The position numbers were made by a program, and so were the translations under genes. DNA of 48,681 nt from Candidatus Zixiibacteriota bacterium (lineage in GTDB: Bacteria > Zixibacteria > MSB-5A5 > GN15 > JAAZOE01): NCBI GenBank assembly GCA_030668485.1, contig DAOUTW010000031.1:1-48681 (forward strand). The letters are read 5' to 3'. Positions 8,424 through 17,731 of the stretch are shown piece after piece. The notes under the pieces were generated by a model. That model was not told the origin of the DNA. It ran no database searches and worked only from the letters and a program-made list of their open reading frames with translations. Position 1 is the first letter of the stretch. Each line of letters starts with the position of its first letter.

Positions 8424-9611
8424 ATGACGGATAAACCATCACCAAACAGGCGAAAGCCCGGTTCCGGATCATCGCCGAGGAAACCGCGACCAGCCGGGAG
8501 CAGGCCAGCCGGGAGCGGGCCATCTGGGAGCAAGCCGACTGGGAGCAGGCCGACTGGGCGTAAGCCAGTGGAGCGCAAACCTCAGGGACAGAAGCCTGCC
8601 GATCGAAAGCAACAACGTCCGGAGAGGAAGCCACCTTCCCGGCAGACAACTCCTCGCGGTAGCCAGAGGCATGGAACTCGCCGTCCTCACAGTTTGAAAT
8701 CGAGCCGACCGCAAAAACGGTCTTACCATCTGATAGTTAATCAATTAGCCGGTAATCAACCGGAAACGTCGATAAAGCTGGCCAAAAAATTCGATCGCAG
8801 CCTTAAACGGGCCGGCCATGAATCGACTATTCATGAAGCCGCCACATGGGATGAATTTACGCAGCAGGTGATTAAATCGCTCCGAGAGCGTCCTTATGCG
8901 CTGATAGTGTTCGGTGGTGACGGCTCGGTTCGAATGGCCGCCTCGCGGGTGGCTCGCGCCAAAGGTTTGCTGGGAATTATTCCCTGCGGGCAGTATAACA
9001 ATATCTTCCGATCTCTTTACGGCCATAACGATGGCGAGGCAGCGCTTGAAATTGTCCGTTCGGAATACCAGATGCGTATCGATGCCGGCCTGGCGAACGG
9101 AAATTTCTTTCTAGGCAGTCTTATCAGCGGGTTGGTACCGAATATTATCGAACGCCTGGGGGTCAAGAAACTTCCGCGCCTGAGCATGACCTGGTCGAAG
9201 CTTCTCGGTCACGCCGCAGAAGATACCATGCCGCTGACGACGACCCTGAAGGTGGATACTTTTACTTTCAAAGCGCAGCCGTTGATTTTGAATATTCATA
9301 TCCTGTCTCACCTGATGACATTGAGGTTCGCTCCGGCGGCAGTTCCGGATGACGGGCGGGTGGCATTGATCTATGACGGCGAAGGAACCCGTGATACGGT
9401 AATTCATTATTTGCGCGATTTAAAAAAGGATCGTTATCAATACAGCGACGGCGTCCAGATTCTGCGCGGGACGCGAGTTTCGATCACGCCCGCGAAGGGG
9501 CGTAAATGGCTTATTGACGGCGATGAAATTGAATTTTCGGGCGAGGAGATCGGGATTGAGGTCCTGAATCGAATATTGAGGATTTTTTCCAATGCCCCGG
9601 AAAATAGCTGA
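8424..9611 (+). CDS. Diacylglycerol-kinase/NAD-kinase-like fold protein with basic repeat tail
   Basis: This 395-residue protein has two parts. Residues 1-98 are low complexity and strongly basic (Lys, Arg, Pro, Gly, Ser), including five GSRPT-like pentapeptides. Residues about 99-390 match the DAGK catalytic fold: 'YHLIVNQLAGNQ' at the start, then 'VFGGDGSVRMAASRV', the GGDGT-type nucleotide-binding motif with Ser for Thr, and 'IIPCGQYNNIFRSL' in place of the usual 'PxGTxNxxAR'. A C-terminal 'WLIDGDEIE' corresponds to the conserved end of YegS-like kinases. It probably phosphorylates a lipid or sphingoid substrate, though the changed motif leaves substrate and activity open. GGGAG precedes the ATG. 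It overlaps the next gene by 20 bases. Confidence 0.82.
   Translation: MTDKPSPNRRKPGSGSSPRKPRPAGSRPAGSGPSGSKPTGSRPTGRKPVERKPQGQKPADRKQQRPERKPPSRQTTPRGSQRHGTRRPHSLKSSRPQKRSYHLIVNQLAGNQPETSIKLAKKFDRSLKRAGHESTIHEAATWDEFTQQVIKSLRERPYALIVFGGDGSVRMAASRVARAKGLLGIIPCGQYNNIFRSLYGHNDGEAALEIVRSEYQMRIDAGLANGNFFLGSLISGLVPNIIERLGVKKLPRLSMTWSKLLGHAAEDTMPLTTTLKVDTFTFKAQPLILNIHILSHLMTLRFAPAAVPDDGRVALIYDGEGTRDTVIHYLRDLKKDRYQYSDGVQILRGTRVSITPAKGRKWLIDGDEIEFSGEEIGIEVLNRILRIFSNAPENS
8494..8568 (+). repeat. Five tandem 15-base repeats coding GSxPx pentapeptides
   Basis: Five consecutive copies with consensus ctgggagcaggccga run without a gap and stay in frame. They encode a Gly-Ser-Arg-Pro-Thr type array in the basic tail of the kinase-like protein. 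Such units can vary in copy number by replication slippage. Confidence 0.9.
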
Positions 9612-10305
9612 TTTTTTAATTATTGTTTTTTTTGTAATCGGAATTTGTGTCTCAATACACGGCATTTGTGCGGCCGATGATCAAGACGGATCAAAGTCGC
9701 CTCCGGTCATTAATGAAGAGCAGGGGCTTGATTCCACTCAAAAGATCGATCACCCTCCACTTGTTGAAACTGTCGATTCCATCGCTGTTCCTGTCAATAC
9801 GTTGACAGGGGACAGCGTTATCCTAGACCCGACATTGTACCAACCGGGAAAGGACAGCAAGCTCCTTGATCTTTATCAATCGGATGATACGGCGGTGGTA
9901 TCGGGCAGATCGCCGACACTGACCATGTTCAAATCGGTGGCTTTTCCAGGATGGGGGCAATTTAGCAATCGCAAGTATGTGAAAACGGGATTGATTTTCG
10001 TATTTGAGACATACTTTATTTATAAGGCGATTGATTATGGGCAGGCGGCTTCGGATTGGCGAACCAAATGGAAGGAAGCTCCGGAAGAATTAAAAAGCGA
10101 ATATTTCGATAAATATGCCGAAAATCGTGACCGCCGCAACACCAATCTCTGGTATACCGCCCTGACGATTTTTTTATCGATGTTTGATGCCTATGTCGAT
10201 GCTCATCTCCAGAATTTTCCGGCCAATGACCAGGGGGCTGCCAATCTTTCGCTGGATATATCGCCCGACGAAGAAAGCGGCCTGACCCTGAGATATAATT
10301 TCTGA
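9592..10305 (+). CDS. DUF5683-type membrane protein
   Basis: This 237-residue protein has an N-terminal signal or anchor (residues 8-27) and a Ser/Pro/Asp-rich linker to about residue 105. It ends in a conserved domain beginning 'KSVAFPGWGQFSNRKYVKTG', which is characteristic of DUF5683 proteins of FCB bacteria. Two hydrophobic segments ('LIFVFETYFIYKAI' and 'LWYTALTIFLSMFDAYVDAHL') make it a membrane protein. It starts within the last 20 bases of the kinase-like gene, so the two are co-expressed. The family has no established biochemical function. Confidence 0.8.
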   Translation: MPRKIADFLIIVFFVIGICVSIHGICAADDQDGSKSPPVINEEQGLDSTQKIDHPPLVETVDSIAVPVNTLTGDSVILDPTLYQPGKDSKLLDLYQSDDTAVVSGRSPTLTMFKSVAFPGWGQFSNRKYVKTGLIFVFETYFIYKAIDYGQAASDWRTKWKEAPEELKSEYFDKYAENRDRRNTNLWYTALTIFLSMFDAYVDAHLQNFPANDQGAANLSLDISPDEESGLTLRYNF

Positions 10306-10335
10306 TAATACTCTGTGATCGGATATTTCTCGTCA

Positions 10336-11778
10336 TCAATCCGACAAAATATACCGGGTAACATCAATGTTGTATTTTTTGGGATCGACGGTACGGATGA
10401 TATCTATCGCCCGCCCGGCGGTATCGGCCAGGTCGCACCATCGGGGAGGATCATGAGGGCCGTTGCGGTCGGCAATGACCCGAATTTCGGGCCGACCGGG
10501 TTCGGCCTGGTTGGTTCGGCTGACAATTCCGATAGAATTGTCAGTAAGTAGCACCATCGATCCAACGGGGTAGATTCCGATGATGCCGACAAATAGTTTC
10601 AGAAGGAAAGCGTCGAATTTGACCGTCATCTGGTACATCAGCTTCCGCAGAACCTCGGCAGGGGGGATTGGTTCCTTGATATAAACGCGGCCGGAGGTGA
10701 GGGCATCGAAGCAATCAGTGATAGTGACAATTTGGGAAAAGATATCCAGTGGGCGAAGTTCTCCTCTTGTCGGGTAGCCGGTACGGTCGGGATTGATGTG
10801 ATGTTCGTAGGCCGTCGTCATGGCTCGCGCCACATGCGAATCCAGTTTCATCGATTTGCCTATGGTCATGGCGCCCAAAACCGGGTGGTTGCGCATTTGA
10901 GTCCAATCGAATTCATCAAACCGGCCCGGTTTGGCGACCAGATCGTATGGCAGTTTGACCTTACCTATGTCATGAAAAAGGGCGGCGAAACCGAGCTCTG
11001 AAAGTTCCATCCGACTCAAACCGATTCGGAAGCCGAGGGCCAGGGAATAGATACTGACATTGACACTGTGGGCATAGGTATAATCGTCAAAATCCTTGAT
11101 TGAGGCCAGCTCCATTAATGCCGAGGCGTCATCGGATATCTGATCGATTATGGTGTGAATGACTCTCTTGGTACGGGCGACGGATATAGCTTCCTGTTTT
11201 GTCGCCGCCGACATCATATCTTTAACAGTGGTGACGGCACGAAAGAAGGTCTGACGGGCTTCCTGGCGCATCCGCTGACGCTCTTCGATTTCGACCAATT
11301 GATCGGGATCGATTATTTCTTCGGCCAGAACGACGATGGAATCGACTCCCTCCTCGGCAAGGCGATTATTAAATTGCTCACAGGGATCGCCGGCGGATAA
11401 TGAAAAACTGGAGAGCAGGCGTATCAATATGGTAATATGTTCGGTGGTTATGGAATCACCGAAGACGATTCCTCCGATACCCAATTCCTGCCAGCGATCG
11501 ACCATCTGCCTGACACCGATCCGTTCATCGTTGTCGATGTTGACAAACTGTTCATCCACGAAGAGGCGGTCGGTGGCTACCTTGACCGTGCAACTATGAT
11601 AGTCGTCCATATATTTGAGAAAGAGATTATAGAAGCGGGTCAACTGGCTGCGATAGGAATCATTTCCGGTTTCATAGACTCGTGCGGTTTTGGCCAGCAC
11701 AAAAAAGGCGGTCATCATCTGCTGGGCGGCATGGATCCGTTCGCGATCAGTTCCGGTTTTTGCGGATGGGTTGATCAC
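10336..11778 (-). CDS. HD-GYP domain protein, probable cyclic-di-GMP phosphodiesterase
   Basis: This 480-residue protein lacks membrane segments. Residues 1-220 form an alpha/beta N-terminal region of unknown type. Residues about 230-400 are an HD-GYP domain: His237, the His-Asp pair 269-270 in 'FHDIGK', His298, and 'HHINPDRTGYP' at 326-336, the GYP signature. A small C-terminal domain follows ('VGSMVLLTDNSIGIV'). HD-GYP enzymes hydrolyse cyclic di-GMP, controlling biofilm or motility choices. It starts with GTG, overlapping the stop of the HEAT-repeat gene as GTGA, so the two are translationally coupled. Confidence 0.9.
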   Translation of the reverse strand: MINPSAKTGTDRERIHAAQQMMTAFFVLAKTARVYETGNDSYRSQLTRFYNLFLKYMDDYHSCTVKVATDRLFVDEQFVNIDNDERIGVRQMVDRWQELGIGGIVFGDSITTEHITILIRLLSSFSLSAGDPCEQFNNRLAEEGVDSIVVLAEEIIDPDQLVEIEERQRMRQEARQTFFRAVTTVKDMMSAATKQEAISVARTKRVIHTIIDQISDDASALMELASIKDFDDYTYAHSVNVSIYSLALGFRIGLSRMELSELGFAALFHDIGKVKLPYDLVAKPGRFDEFDWTQMRNHPVLGAMTIGKSMKLDSHVARAMTTAYEHHINPDRTGYPTRGELRPLDIFSQIVTITDCFDALTSGRVYIKEPIPPAEVLRKLMYQMTVKFDAFLLKLFVGIIGIYPVGSMVLLTDNSIGIVSRTNQAEPGRPEIRVIADRNGPHDPPRWCDLADTAGRAIDIIRTVDPKKYNIDVTRYILSD

Positions 11779-13589
11779 CGGCTTTCCCTCTCTTTTTGAT
11801 GCATAAATTTACGACGCTGTTCCAGTGCATTGGTTGCTGCCTGGCGGAGCCAGCCACGTCGAGACCGGGTATATTTCAAAATTAAATCTTCGGCCTCGCC
11901 GGAGGTGTTGTAGGCCAGCGCCTTGAGGGCCATAAAGCGATAACGGGCCTTCCAGCCGGAATTGAACAGGCTGAATGATCCGACAATCGAGTCGAGAAAA
12001 TCGGTGACTTCCGATCCTCCGAGACGAGAGTAGACAACCAGTAGCTGTTCCTGTTCTTCTATTGGATAACCGGCGAAAGTCGGCGAGTGAACAATATTAT
12101 GAATTGATTCAAATGCCTCACGGCCGCCGATGCGGGCCAGATGATTGAGAGACGTGGCGCGTAATTTGGGCTCGGGATCTTTTAGAAAATTGAAAAGAGG
12201 TTCGATTACTCCCTGTGCCTTGTTTTTACTCAGAGCCCGGATGATTTCCTTGCGAACGCGGTAATCGGTATGATCGGAGGCCGAAGCGAGATATGGCAGG
12301 ACTTGTTCACCACCGATATGGCCGAGAATCATGACGGTATTGCGGATAACATACCAGCGCTTGTCACGGAGGCCATTGGCGATGATGTTGATATGATCCC
12401 GGCCTCGTTTGGCCAGATAATCACAGACCATCAGCCGGGCCTTTTTGGATACCAATTGCCCCAGCATACCGCTGATATGAACCAAAGACTCCCATCCCAG
12501 CGAGTCGAGGTAAATTTCGATTGAGGCGGTATCGACGACGCCCTGGCGATTGATAATATTGGTCAACATACTGATATGGCGGTCGTCTCCGGCGCGGCGG
12601 ATAGAATCGGCAAGGCGTTCGGCATTAACCGGCTTACTCGCAACCAGGGATTTTTGCCGGCTGCGCAAGATATGGACGAAATCGGCAGCGACGGCGAAAG
12701 CTCCCTTGGTGAGTAACTGATCGAATATTTTTTCGCAGATGGCAGCAGCTTCGGCAAATGCCTTGCGGTCATCCCAGAAATCGAGGATTTCGATCATGAC
12801 CTGAGCTGCAGAGCGATCAGGGTCAAACTGTCTGGCTTCCTTCAGGAGGCGGGCAATTTCATGTTGTTCTTCATCGGCCGGGGTGAAGCTTCCTGACAGT
12901 AGTTGCTCTATCGGGGATTGAGGCTCATCGGGAATGGATCCAAGCGACAGGCCTATCTTTTTACCGTCTTCAACAGCCTGCGGAGAAACAGTTGACGTAC
13001 CCAGCGAACTAGCATCATCGCTTTCTTCTTCGAGAATAACATGATTGTAATCGACAGTTATCCCGGAATTCGAATCATTGTCATAATCAGGATACATTTC
13101 CCGGATCGTTATATCGGTTTCGCAATCACCCAGGGCGAGGTCATCGACGGTTTTGAATTTGATTGAAGTAAATTGTTCCTGCCACATCAGTGAAACCAGA
13201 TCGAGTTCATTAGAATGATCTTTGATGAATGTTTTGAGAATATTCAGGAAGGTGTTGAACTCCTCCAGCGAGAGACCAACCCGAAACTCAAGATAAATTA
13301 TTCCCGTATTGTAAAAAATAGAGGCCAGAGCATCGTCCTTATCCTGGTCCTTATAAACGACCTCCCGGCCATACACGATCTCATTGGGACGAATAGAAAA
13401 GACAAAACCGTTGAATTCATCCACGACCTCGACAAATCGGGCTCCGAAAGTAGCACGCATTTTTGTCGGAAGAGGATTATCATCCGGGTAAAGGGTGAGA
13501 GTCTTGATAGTTTTTTTCAAGTCTCTCAGCAGTACTTGAATATCCGAAGTTACTTCCCGTGAAAGATGTTCGCTGATAGGATCGGCCAT
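11775..13589 (-). CDS. HEAT-repeat protein coupled to the HD-GYP protein
   Basis: This 604-residue soluble protein has an N-terminal segment (1-165) that resembles the N-terminal region of its HD-GYP neighbour in style ('FVFSIRPNEIVYGREVVY'; the neighbour has 'KVATDRLFVDEQFV'), suggesting a shared sensory or docking module. An acidic linker (about 165-225) follows. The C-terminal 350 residues are helical HEAT repeats, clearest at 'DKRWYVIRNTVMILGHIGG', 'HTDYRVRKEIIRALSKN' and 'DPEPKLRATSLNHLARIGG'. It probably scaffolds or regulates the phosphodiesterase with which it is coupled. AGGA lies shortly upstream of the ATG. Confidence 0.85.
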   Translation of the reverse strand: MADPISEHLSREVTSDIQVLLRDLKKTIKTLTLYPDDNPLPTKMRATFGARFVEVVDEFNGFVFSIRPNEIVYGREVVYKDQDKDDALASIFYNTGIIYLEFRVGLSLEEFNTFLNILKTFIKDHSNELDLVSLMWQEQFTSIKFKTVDDLALGDCETDITIREMYPDYDNDSNSGITVDYNHVILEEESDDASSLGTSTVSPQAVEDGKKIGLSLGSIPDEPQSPIEQLLSGSFTPADEEQHEIARLLKEARQFDPDRSAAQVMIEILDFWDDRKAFAEAAAICEKIFDQLLTKGAFAVAADFVHILRSRQKSLVASKPVNAERLADSIRRAGDDRHISMLTNIINRQGVVDTASIEIYLDSLGWESLVHISGMLGQLVSKKARLMVCDYLAKRGRDHINIIANGLRDKRWYVIRNTVMILGHIGGEQVLPYLASASDHTDYRVRKEIIRALSKNKAQGVIEPLFNFLKDPEPKLRATSLNHLARIGGREAFESIHNIVHSPTFAGYPIEEQEQLLVVYSRLGGSEVTDFLDSIVGSFSLFNSGWKARYRFMALKALAYNTSGEAEDLILKYTRSRRGWLRQAATNALEQRRKFMHQKERESR

Positions 13590-13686
13590 ATATATCCTGA
13601 TTCGTGTAACAGATTATTCCTATTATAGTTATCGGATGATTACGGAACTGCTTTAACGTTATAGAGAGGTGGTAATGGTAGATTTT

Positions 13687-15069
13687 TTACTCGGCGATTT
13701 TACGTGTCCTGGTCATTATAAAAATCGTCACTGATACGATTAGTCCGATAAATATCGGCTCAACGCCAAGAAAATACCGGTCGACACCTGATATCCGGGG
13801 ATAAAAGAGGGCGGCAGCGGTGAGAGCCGCAGACAGTATAATCGACAAAAAGGCTCCGCGGTTGGAGTATTTATACCTGCCCCAATATGAAGTCATCAAA
13901 GGTAACAGGAGAGCGGGGGTCCCCACCGAGCCGAAATCATGCCAAATATCGACCACCGAATCGGAAACAAGGGCTATCATGATAGTCCCCAGCGATGAAA
14001 TTCCGAGGCCGATGGCGGTGTAGGTCTTTATTTTGTTTTCGTCAAACCGTTTGAAACGCCAGAGCAGATCGTGGCTGACGGTGGTGGCGGCCAGGAACAT
14101 ATAGGAATCGACTGTCGACATGATTGTCGCCAGCAGCGACAGTAGAAACAGGCCGGTTAATCCGGCCGGGAGCAGTTTCAGGGCCAGGGCAGGGTAGGCG
14201 GCCACCGGATTGGCCAGATCGGGCAAAACGGCTCTGGCATACAGTCCGCAGGTGGTGGTCAGAAAGTCGAAGAAAATCCAAAACAGGATCGAGATAAAAA
14301 TGCCGCGACGGGCCACCGAGGCTGAGCGGGCGGCGAAACATCGTTGGTAAAAAGCCGGCTCCACCAGCGTCGCCAGCGCGACTATATACCAGAAGGCGAT
14401 ATAACCGGGTGAGTTGCCCCCGGTAAGCGAGAAATGTTCTGCGGGTAGATTGGTTTTCAGAAAATCAATGCCGCCCAGTGAGGTGACGGCAAAAATGAAA
14501 AGGATGATGAACCCGACAAACATCAGGATAAACTGAAATATATCAGTCCATAAGACCGCGCGGAAGCCGCCGGTGACAACATAGAAAACAGAGAAAAAGG
14601 TGCCGAAGACAATGCCGGCCCAGATGGGAAAGCCGAAAAACTGATTGAAAAGGACACCGATCATCAGAACATAGGCAACCGGCAGAGTGACAATGATTAA
14701 AACCGTCGACCCGGCTACGGTGGCGGGCGAGCCATAGAACCGGTGCAACCGGTCGGGGATGGTCATTTCCGGCGAACGGCGGGCGCGGCGGGCCAGGAAT
14801 AGAGCAAAAATCAAAGCGGCGAGGTAATAAGGCAGACCGAAGACAATCCAATTTGAAATGCCATACAGGAAAGAAAATTCGCCGACACCGAGGATGCCGC
14901 CATACCAGGTCGAAACCAGAGTCGCGACAAAGGCCGGAAGAGTCAGTCGTCTTCCGGCCAGAATCAGATTTTCCTGTGACTCCTCTTTGCGGCGCAAACC
15001 CATAAGGGCAACCACGGCAAGAATCACCAGGTAGAGAACAATCAGTGAGGTGTCAAACCAACTGATCAT
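13687..15069 (-). CDS. Sodium/solute symporter (SSS family), probable thiamine-related transporter
   Basis: This is an integral membrane transporter of 460 residues with about 12-13 hydrophobic segments. The SSS family pattern is clear: 'LAGRRLTLPAFVATLVSTWYGG' near residue 37, 'GFRAVLWTDIFQFILMF' near 167, and 'LLATIMSTVDSYMFLAATTVSHDL' near 305. It begins seven bases after the TonB-dependent receptor gene, with TGAGG five bases before the ATG, so it shares that operon and its two TPP riboswitches. By context it should carry thiamine, a thiamine fragment or a related compound across the inner membrane by sodium coupling. The family call is firm; the substrate is inferred from regulation. Confidence 0.9.
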   Translation of the reverse strand: MISWFDTSLIVLYLVILAVVALMGLRRKEESQENLILAGRRLTLPAFVATLVSTWYGGILGVGEFSFLYGISNWIVFGLPYYLAALIFALFLARRARRSPEMTIPDRLHRFYGSPATVAGSTVLIIVTLPVAYVLMIGVLFNQFFGFPIWAGIVFGTFFSVFYVVTGGFRAVLWTDIFQFILMFVGFIILFIFAVTSLGGIDFLKTNLPAEHFSLTGGNSPGYIAFWYIVALATLVEPAFYQRCFAARSASVARRGIFISILFWIFFDFLTTTCGLYARAVLPDLANPVAAYPALALKLLPAGLTGLFLLSLLATIMSTVDSYMFLAATTVSHDLLWRFKRFDENKIKTYTAIGLGISSLGTIMIALVSDSVVDIWHDFGSVGTPALLLPLMTSYWGRYKYSNRGAFLSIILSAALTAAALFYPRISGVDRYFLGVEPIFIGLIVSVTIFIMTRTRKIAE

Positions 15070-15076
15070 CGCAGCC

Positions 15077-17539
15077 TCAGATCGTCAATTTCAAGTTAAC
15101 ATACCAATTGCGTTCGGCTGCCGGCCAATAGACAAAATAATCGCCCCAGCGGTAGCCATAGGTTTCGTACCTGACATCGGTCAGATTATCGATTCTGCCT
15201 TCGATGGTAATATCGCCGCCTCCCGGCAATGAGCCTAAGCGAAGGCTCCCCTTGAGGGATGAAACTGCATAAGGAGCAATGGATACATCCTCGAACTTCC
15301 CATTCAGGTATACATAACGGCCATCGATGGAAACGAATTGACGCCCGACTCCACGCAGACGGTACACCAGCCGAGCCGGCCCATAACTGTAATCGACGAC
15401 CAGGTTGGCCAGAACAGAGGGGAAATTGGGAACCGGCACATCGCGGTGCTCGATTGTCATCACGACGGTAGAATCTCCCGATTCAACTTCAATATGCTGA
15501 TCGTAGGCCTTGATCCAATTGTCGTTGAAGGCATAATTGGCCTCGATATTGAGACCGGCGACAGGCTTATAAACAACCGACATTTCCACGCCGCGGTGGA
15601 TCGAGCGGTCAGCATTGCCGACGGTGGGGAAGCCGTCGTTGTTGAGGCCGCCGTCGGGCACTATTTCATTGCGATATTCCATCCAGAAGAGATTAAAATC
15701 GACAGCCAGTTTCTCCGATCGATAATTTGTGCCCAACTCGAAATCATAGACTCGCTCCGGATCGACCAGGGGATCGCCATAAACAATCAACGATGAGGTG
15801 GAATCGACGATTTCGAGGCGAGGGATATCGTTGGGGTCGTCGGAATCATCGATCATGTCATCATAGGGATCATGGGAGGCGATCGAAAAGCTGAAATACG
15901 GTTTGAGGTTTTCATTGATCTCATAATTGAATCCAAGGCGCGGAGAAAGAAACAGCCAGTCGAGATCATAAATGGTCGTAGCGTAGATGCCGATGGGCGT
16001 TTGATGGATCGCTTTGTGCAAGTACCGCAATTGCAGATTGCCGGTCATGGTCAGGCGCTGCCCGATTTGACGGGAATGGAAGATATGCCCGGTGGCGTTG
16101 TGATATTTCCCGAAATATTCATAATATCGGGCGGGATCATCGATATTGAGCATCGACGGATTGAGCGTTTCGGCCCAGATAACATCGCCCCAATGCTCCG
16201 ACTCGAAGAAGTAATACGACATACCGATCGAAGTGCTGTGCCCCGAACCATCATAGACGACCTGGCTGTTGATCCCGACCTGATACTTGTCGACCCATTT
16301 GCGGCGGACCAGATTGCTGGTGTCGGCGGGGTCCTGGCTCAAATTGTATGAGATTAAAAAATCGTTCTTAAACTGCTCGTAATATCCTTTACCTTTGATC
16401 AGGTAGATGGTGTTGTAGAGGGTGACATCATTGGCGAGATTATAGATATTATGCAACTCATAGTGCGGTTGATTGAAATTATCGGTTTCATTGTCATAGG
16501 TATACCAGTTTATGCGCCGGTCGATGTGGGCGGTGGCGCGGTCGATACCGTCCCATGATGCATGGAGGCGCATCGGGCCGCCATATAGATTGGCGGTGGT
16601 AATCATTTTCGGATCGACCCGGGCGATTGAAAAATAGTAGGCGTAACCGTCATACCATGAATTTTCGCGATAGCCGTCTGAGAACTGTTCCAGGTAGCGG
16701 CCCGAAAACGACCAGACGCCGTCGATCAAGCCGGTGGCATACGAAATCGATGATTTACGGATCAATCCGACAGTTTCACTTCCCTGGAGAAAACCACCAT
16801 AGCCGAATTGACCGACAAATTCCCGGGGCTGGGACAGCGGAGAGGTCAGGATATTGATACTACCACCGAAAGAGGGATCGCCGTACAATGAGTTCCCGAC
16901 ACCGCGCTGGACCTGGATGTTGTCGGCATTCGATGTCAAATCGGGCAAATCAACGAAATATAGAGAGTGATCCTCAGGATCGTTCAACGGAACCCCGTTG
17001 ATATAAACCGGAGTCCGGCGGGCGTCGAAGCCCCGAATTTTCAAATAGCTGTATCCCAGGCCGCCGCCGGCATCGGAGAACGAATACAGGTTGGGGGTCG
17101 TTTCCAGAAAGCCGGGGACCTCACCGATATCGAAATCCCGGTCGATGGTTTCCTTGTCGAGATTTTGAAATGAAATCGGGCTTTGGCCGGTGACAGCCTG
17201 CCCGGCCGTGACTGTCAGGCCCTCCATCGGATAGACCTGAGTCGTAAGGGTTACGATTATAGGCTTGCTTTGGGGCTGAAGACGAACGGAGCGTGGTATA
17301 TATCCGGCATGTGAAAAGGTTACGGCGATATCGCCGGTTTTGGCGGCAACGGCATCGAAAAACCCCTGCTCGTCGGTTTGGACCGTTCGCGCCAGATCCT
17401 TCGATTGCAGAGTGACATGACTGATTGGCTGGCCGTTTTGATCGACCACCTGCCCTTGTAAAGGGTTTTGTGCTGAAAGGTTGGAGCAGGCGGCGGAAAG
17501 CGCCAGGGTCATCCAGATAAGGCGCAGATAACAGTTCAT
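15077..17539 (-). CDS. TonB-dependent outer membrane receptor under TPP-riboswitch control
   Basis: This outer-membrane importer is 820 residues long from the ATG at 17539, chosen because GAGAGGA lies nine bases upstream and a signal peptide ('LALSAACSNLSAQ') starts there. A carboxypeptidase-regulatory-like domain follows ('LQGQVVDQNGQPISHVTL'), then the plug ('LKIRGFDARRTPVYINGVPLND', 'QRGVGNSLYGDPSFGG') and a long beta barrel ending with an aromatic-rich strand ('WYVNLKLTI'). It uses TonB energy to import a bound ligand. Because it sits behind two TPP riboswitches and before a sodium symporter, thiamine or a precursor is the likely ligand. Confidence 0.93.
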   Translation of the reverse strand: MNCYLRLIWMTLALSAACSNLSAQNPLQGQVVDQNGQPISHVTLQSKDLARTVQTDEQGFFDAVAAKTGDIAVTFSHAGYIPRSVRLQPQSKPIIVTLTTQVYPMEGLTVTAGQAVTGQSPISFQNLDKETIDRDFDIGEVPGFLETTPNLYSFSDAGGGLGYSYLKIRGFDARRTPVYINGVPLNDPEDHSLYFVDLPDLTSNADNIQVQRGVGNSLYGDPSFGGSINILTSPLSQPREFVGQFGYGGFLQGSETVGLIRKSSISYATGLIDGVWSFSGRYLEQFSDGYRENSWYDGYAYYFSIARVDPKMITTANLYGGPMRLHASWDGIDRATAHIDRRINWYTYDNETDNFNQPHYELHNIYNLANDVTLYNTIYLIKGKGYYEQFKNDFLISYNLSQDPADTSNLVRRKWVDKYQVGINSQVVYDGSGHSTSIGMSYYFFESEHWGDVIWAETLNPSMLNIDDPARYYEYFGKYHNATGHIFHSRQIGQRLTMTGNLQLRYLHKAIHQTPIGIYATTIYDLDWLFLSPRLGFNYEINENLKPYFSFSIASHDPYDDMIDDSDDPNDIPRLEIVDSTSSLIVYGDPLVDPERVYDFELGTNYRSEKLAVDFNLFWMEYRNEIVPDGGLNNDGFPTVGNADRSIHRGVEMSVVYKPVAGLNIEANYAFNDNWIKAYDQHIEVESGDSTVVMTIEHRDVPVPNFPSVLANLVVDYSYGPARLVYRLRGVGRQFVSIDGRYVYLNGKFEDVSIAPYAVSSLKGSLRLGSLPGGGDITIEGRIDNLTDVRYETYGYRWGDYFVYWPAAERNWYVNLKLTI

Positions 17540-17584
17540 GACATATTTCCTCTCATGAATTCCCGCCAACCCGGATAGCAAGTG

Positions 17585-17618
17585 AAAAAAGGATTAGCAC
17601 CCCGCCGGGGCGGGAGCT
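17585..17618 (-). terminator. Terminator controlled by the proximal TPP riboswitch
   Basis: On the minus strand AGC-CCCGCC and GGCGGG-GCT form a GC-rich hairpin followed by ATCCTTTTTT. It lies between the proximal aptamer and the receptor start, the expected place for an attenuation terminator. Confidence 0.85.
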
Positions 17619-17641
17619 TATCCGATAACCGGTTGAATCCA

Positions 17642-17719
17642 TATTCCTACGCCGGCATTATCCGGATCAGGTTCGGGGGGTATAATCTCAGGCCGGTCAT
17701 GGGGCCGACCACCCCCAGG
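17642..17719 (-). promoter_or_regulatory. TPP riboswitch, proximal copy (THI element)
   Basis: Read on the minus strand, it carries the full THI-box core: GGGGGTGGTCGG at the 5' side, CCTGAGATTATACCC, then CGAACCTGATCCGGATAATG and CCGGCGTAGGAAT. These are the conserved TPP-binding J3/2 and P4/P5 elements (CTGAGA; ACCTGATC; GCGTAGG). Binding of thiamine pyrophosphate in this family shuts off downstream expression. A terminator hairpin follows before the receptor gene. Confidence 0.96.
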
Positions 17720-17731
17720 ATTAAGATATTT

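Noticed and set aside
8324-8744. Minus-strand frames opposite the 15-base repeats
   Set aside because: Low-complexity reflections of the repeat (Leu/Pro/Ala-rich); no ribosome site or homology pattern.
15338-16351. Two long plus-strand open frames opposite the TonB receptor
   Set aside because: They lie fully antisense to a well-supported gene, lack ribosome sites and have no recognisable domain; codon bias of the receptor explains them.
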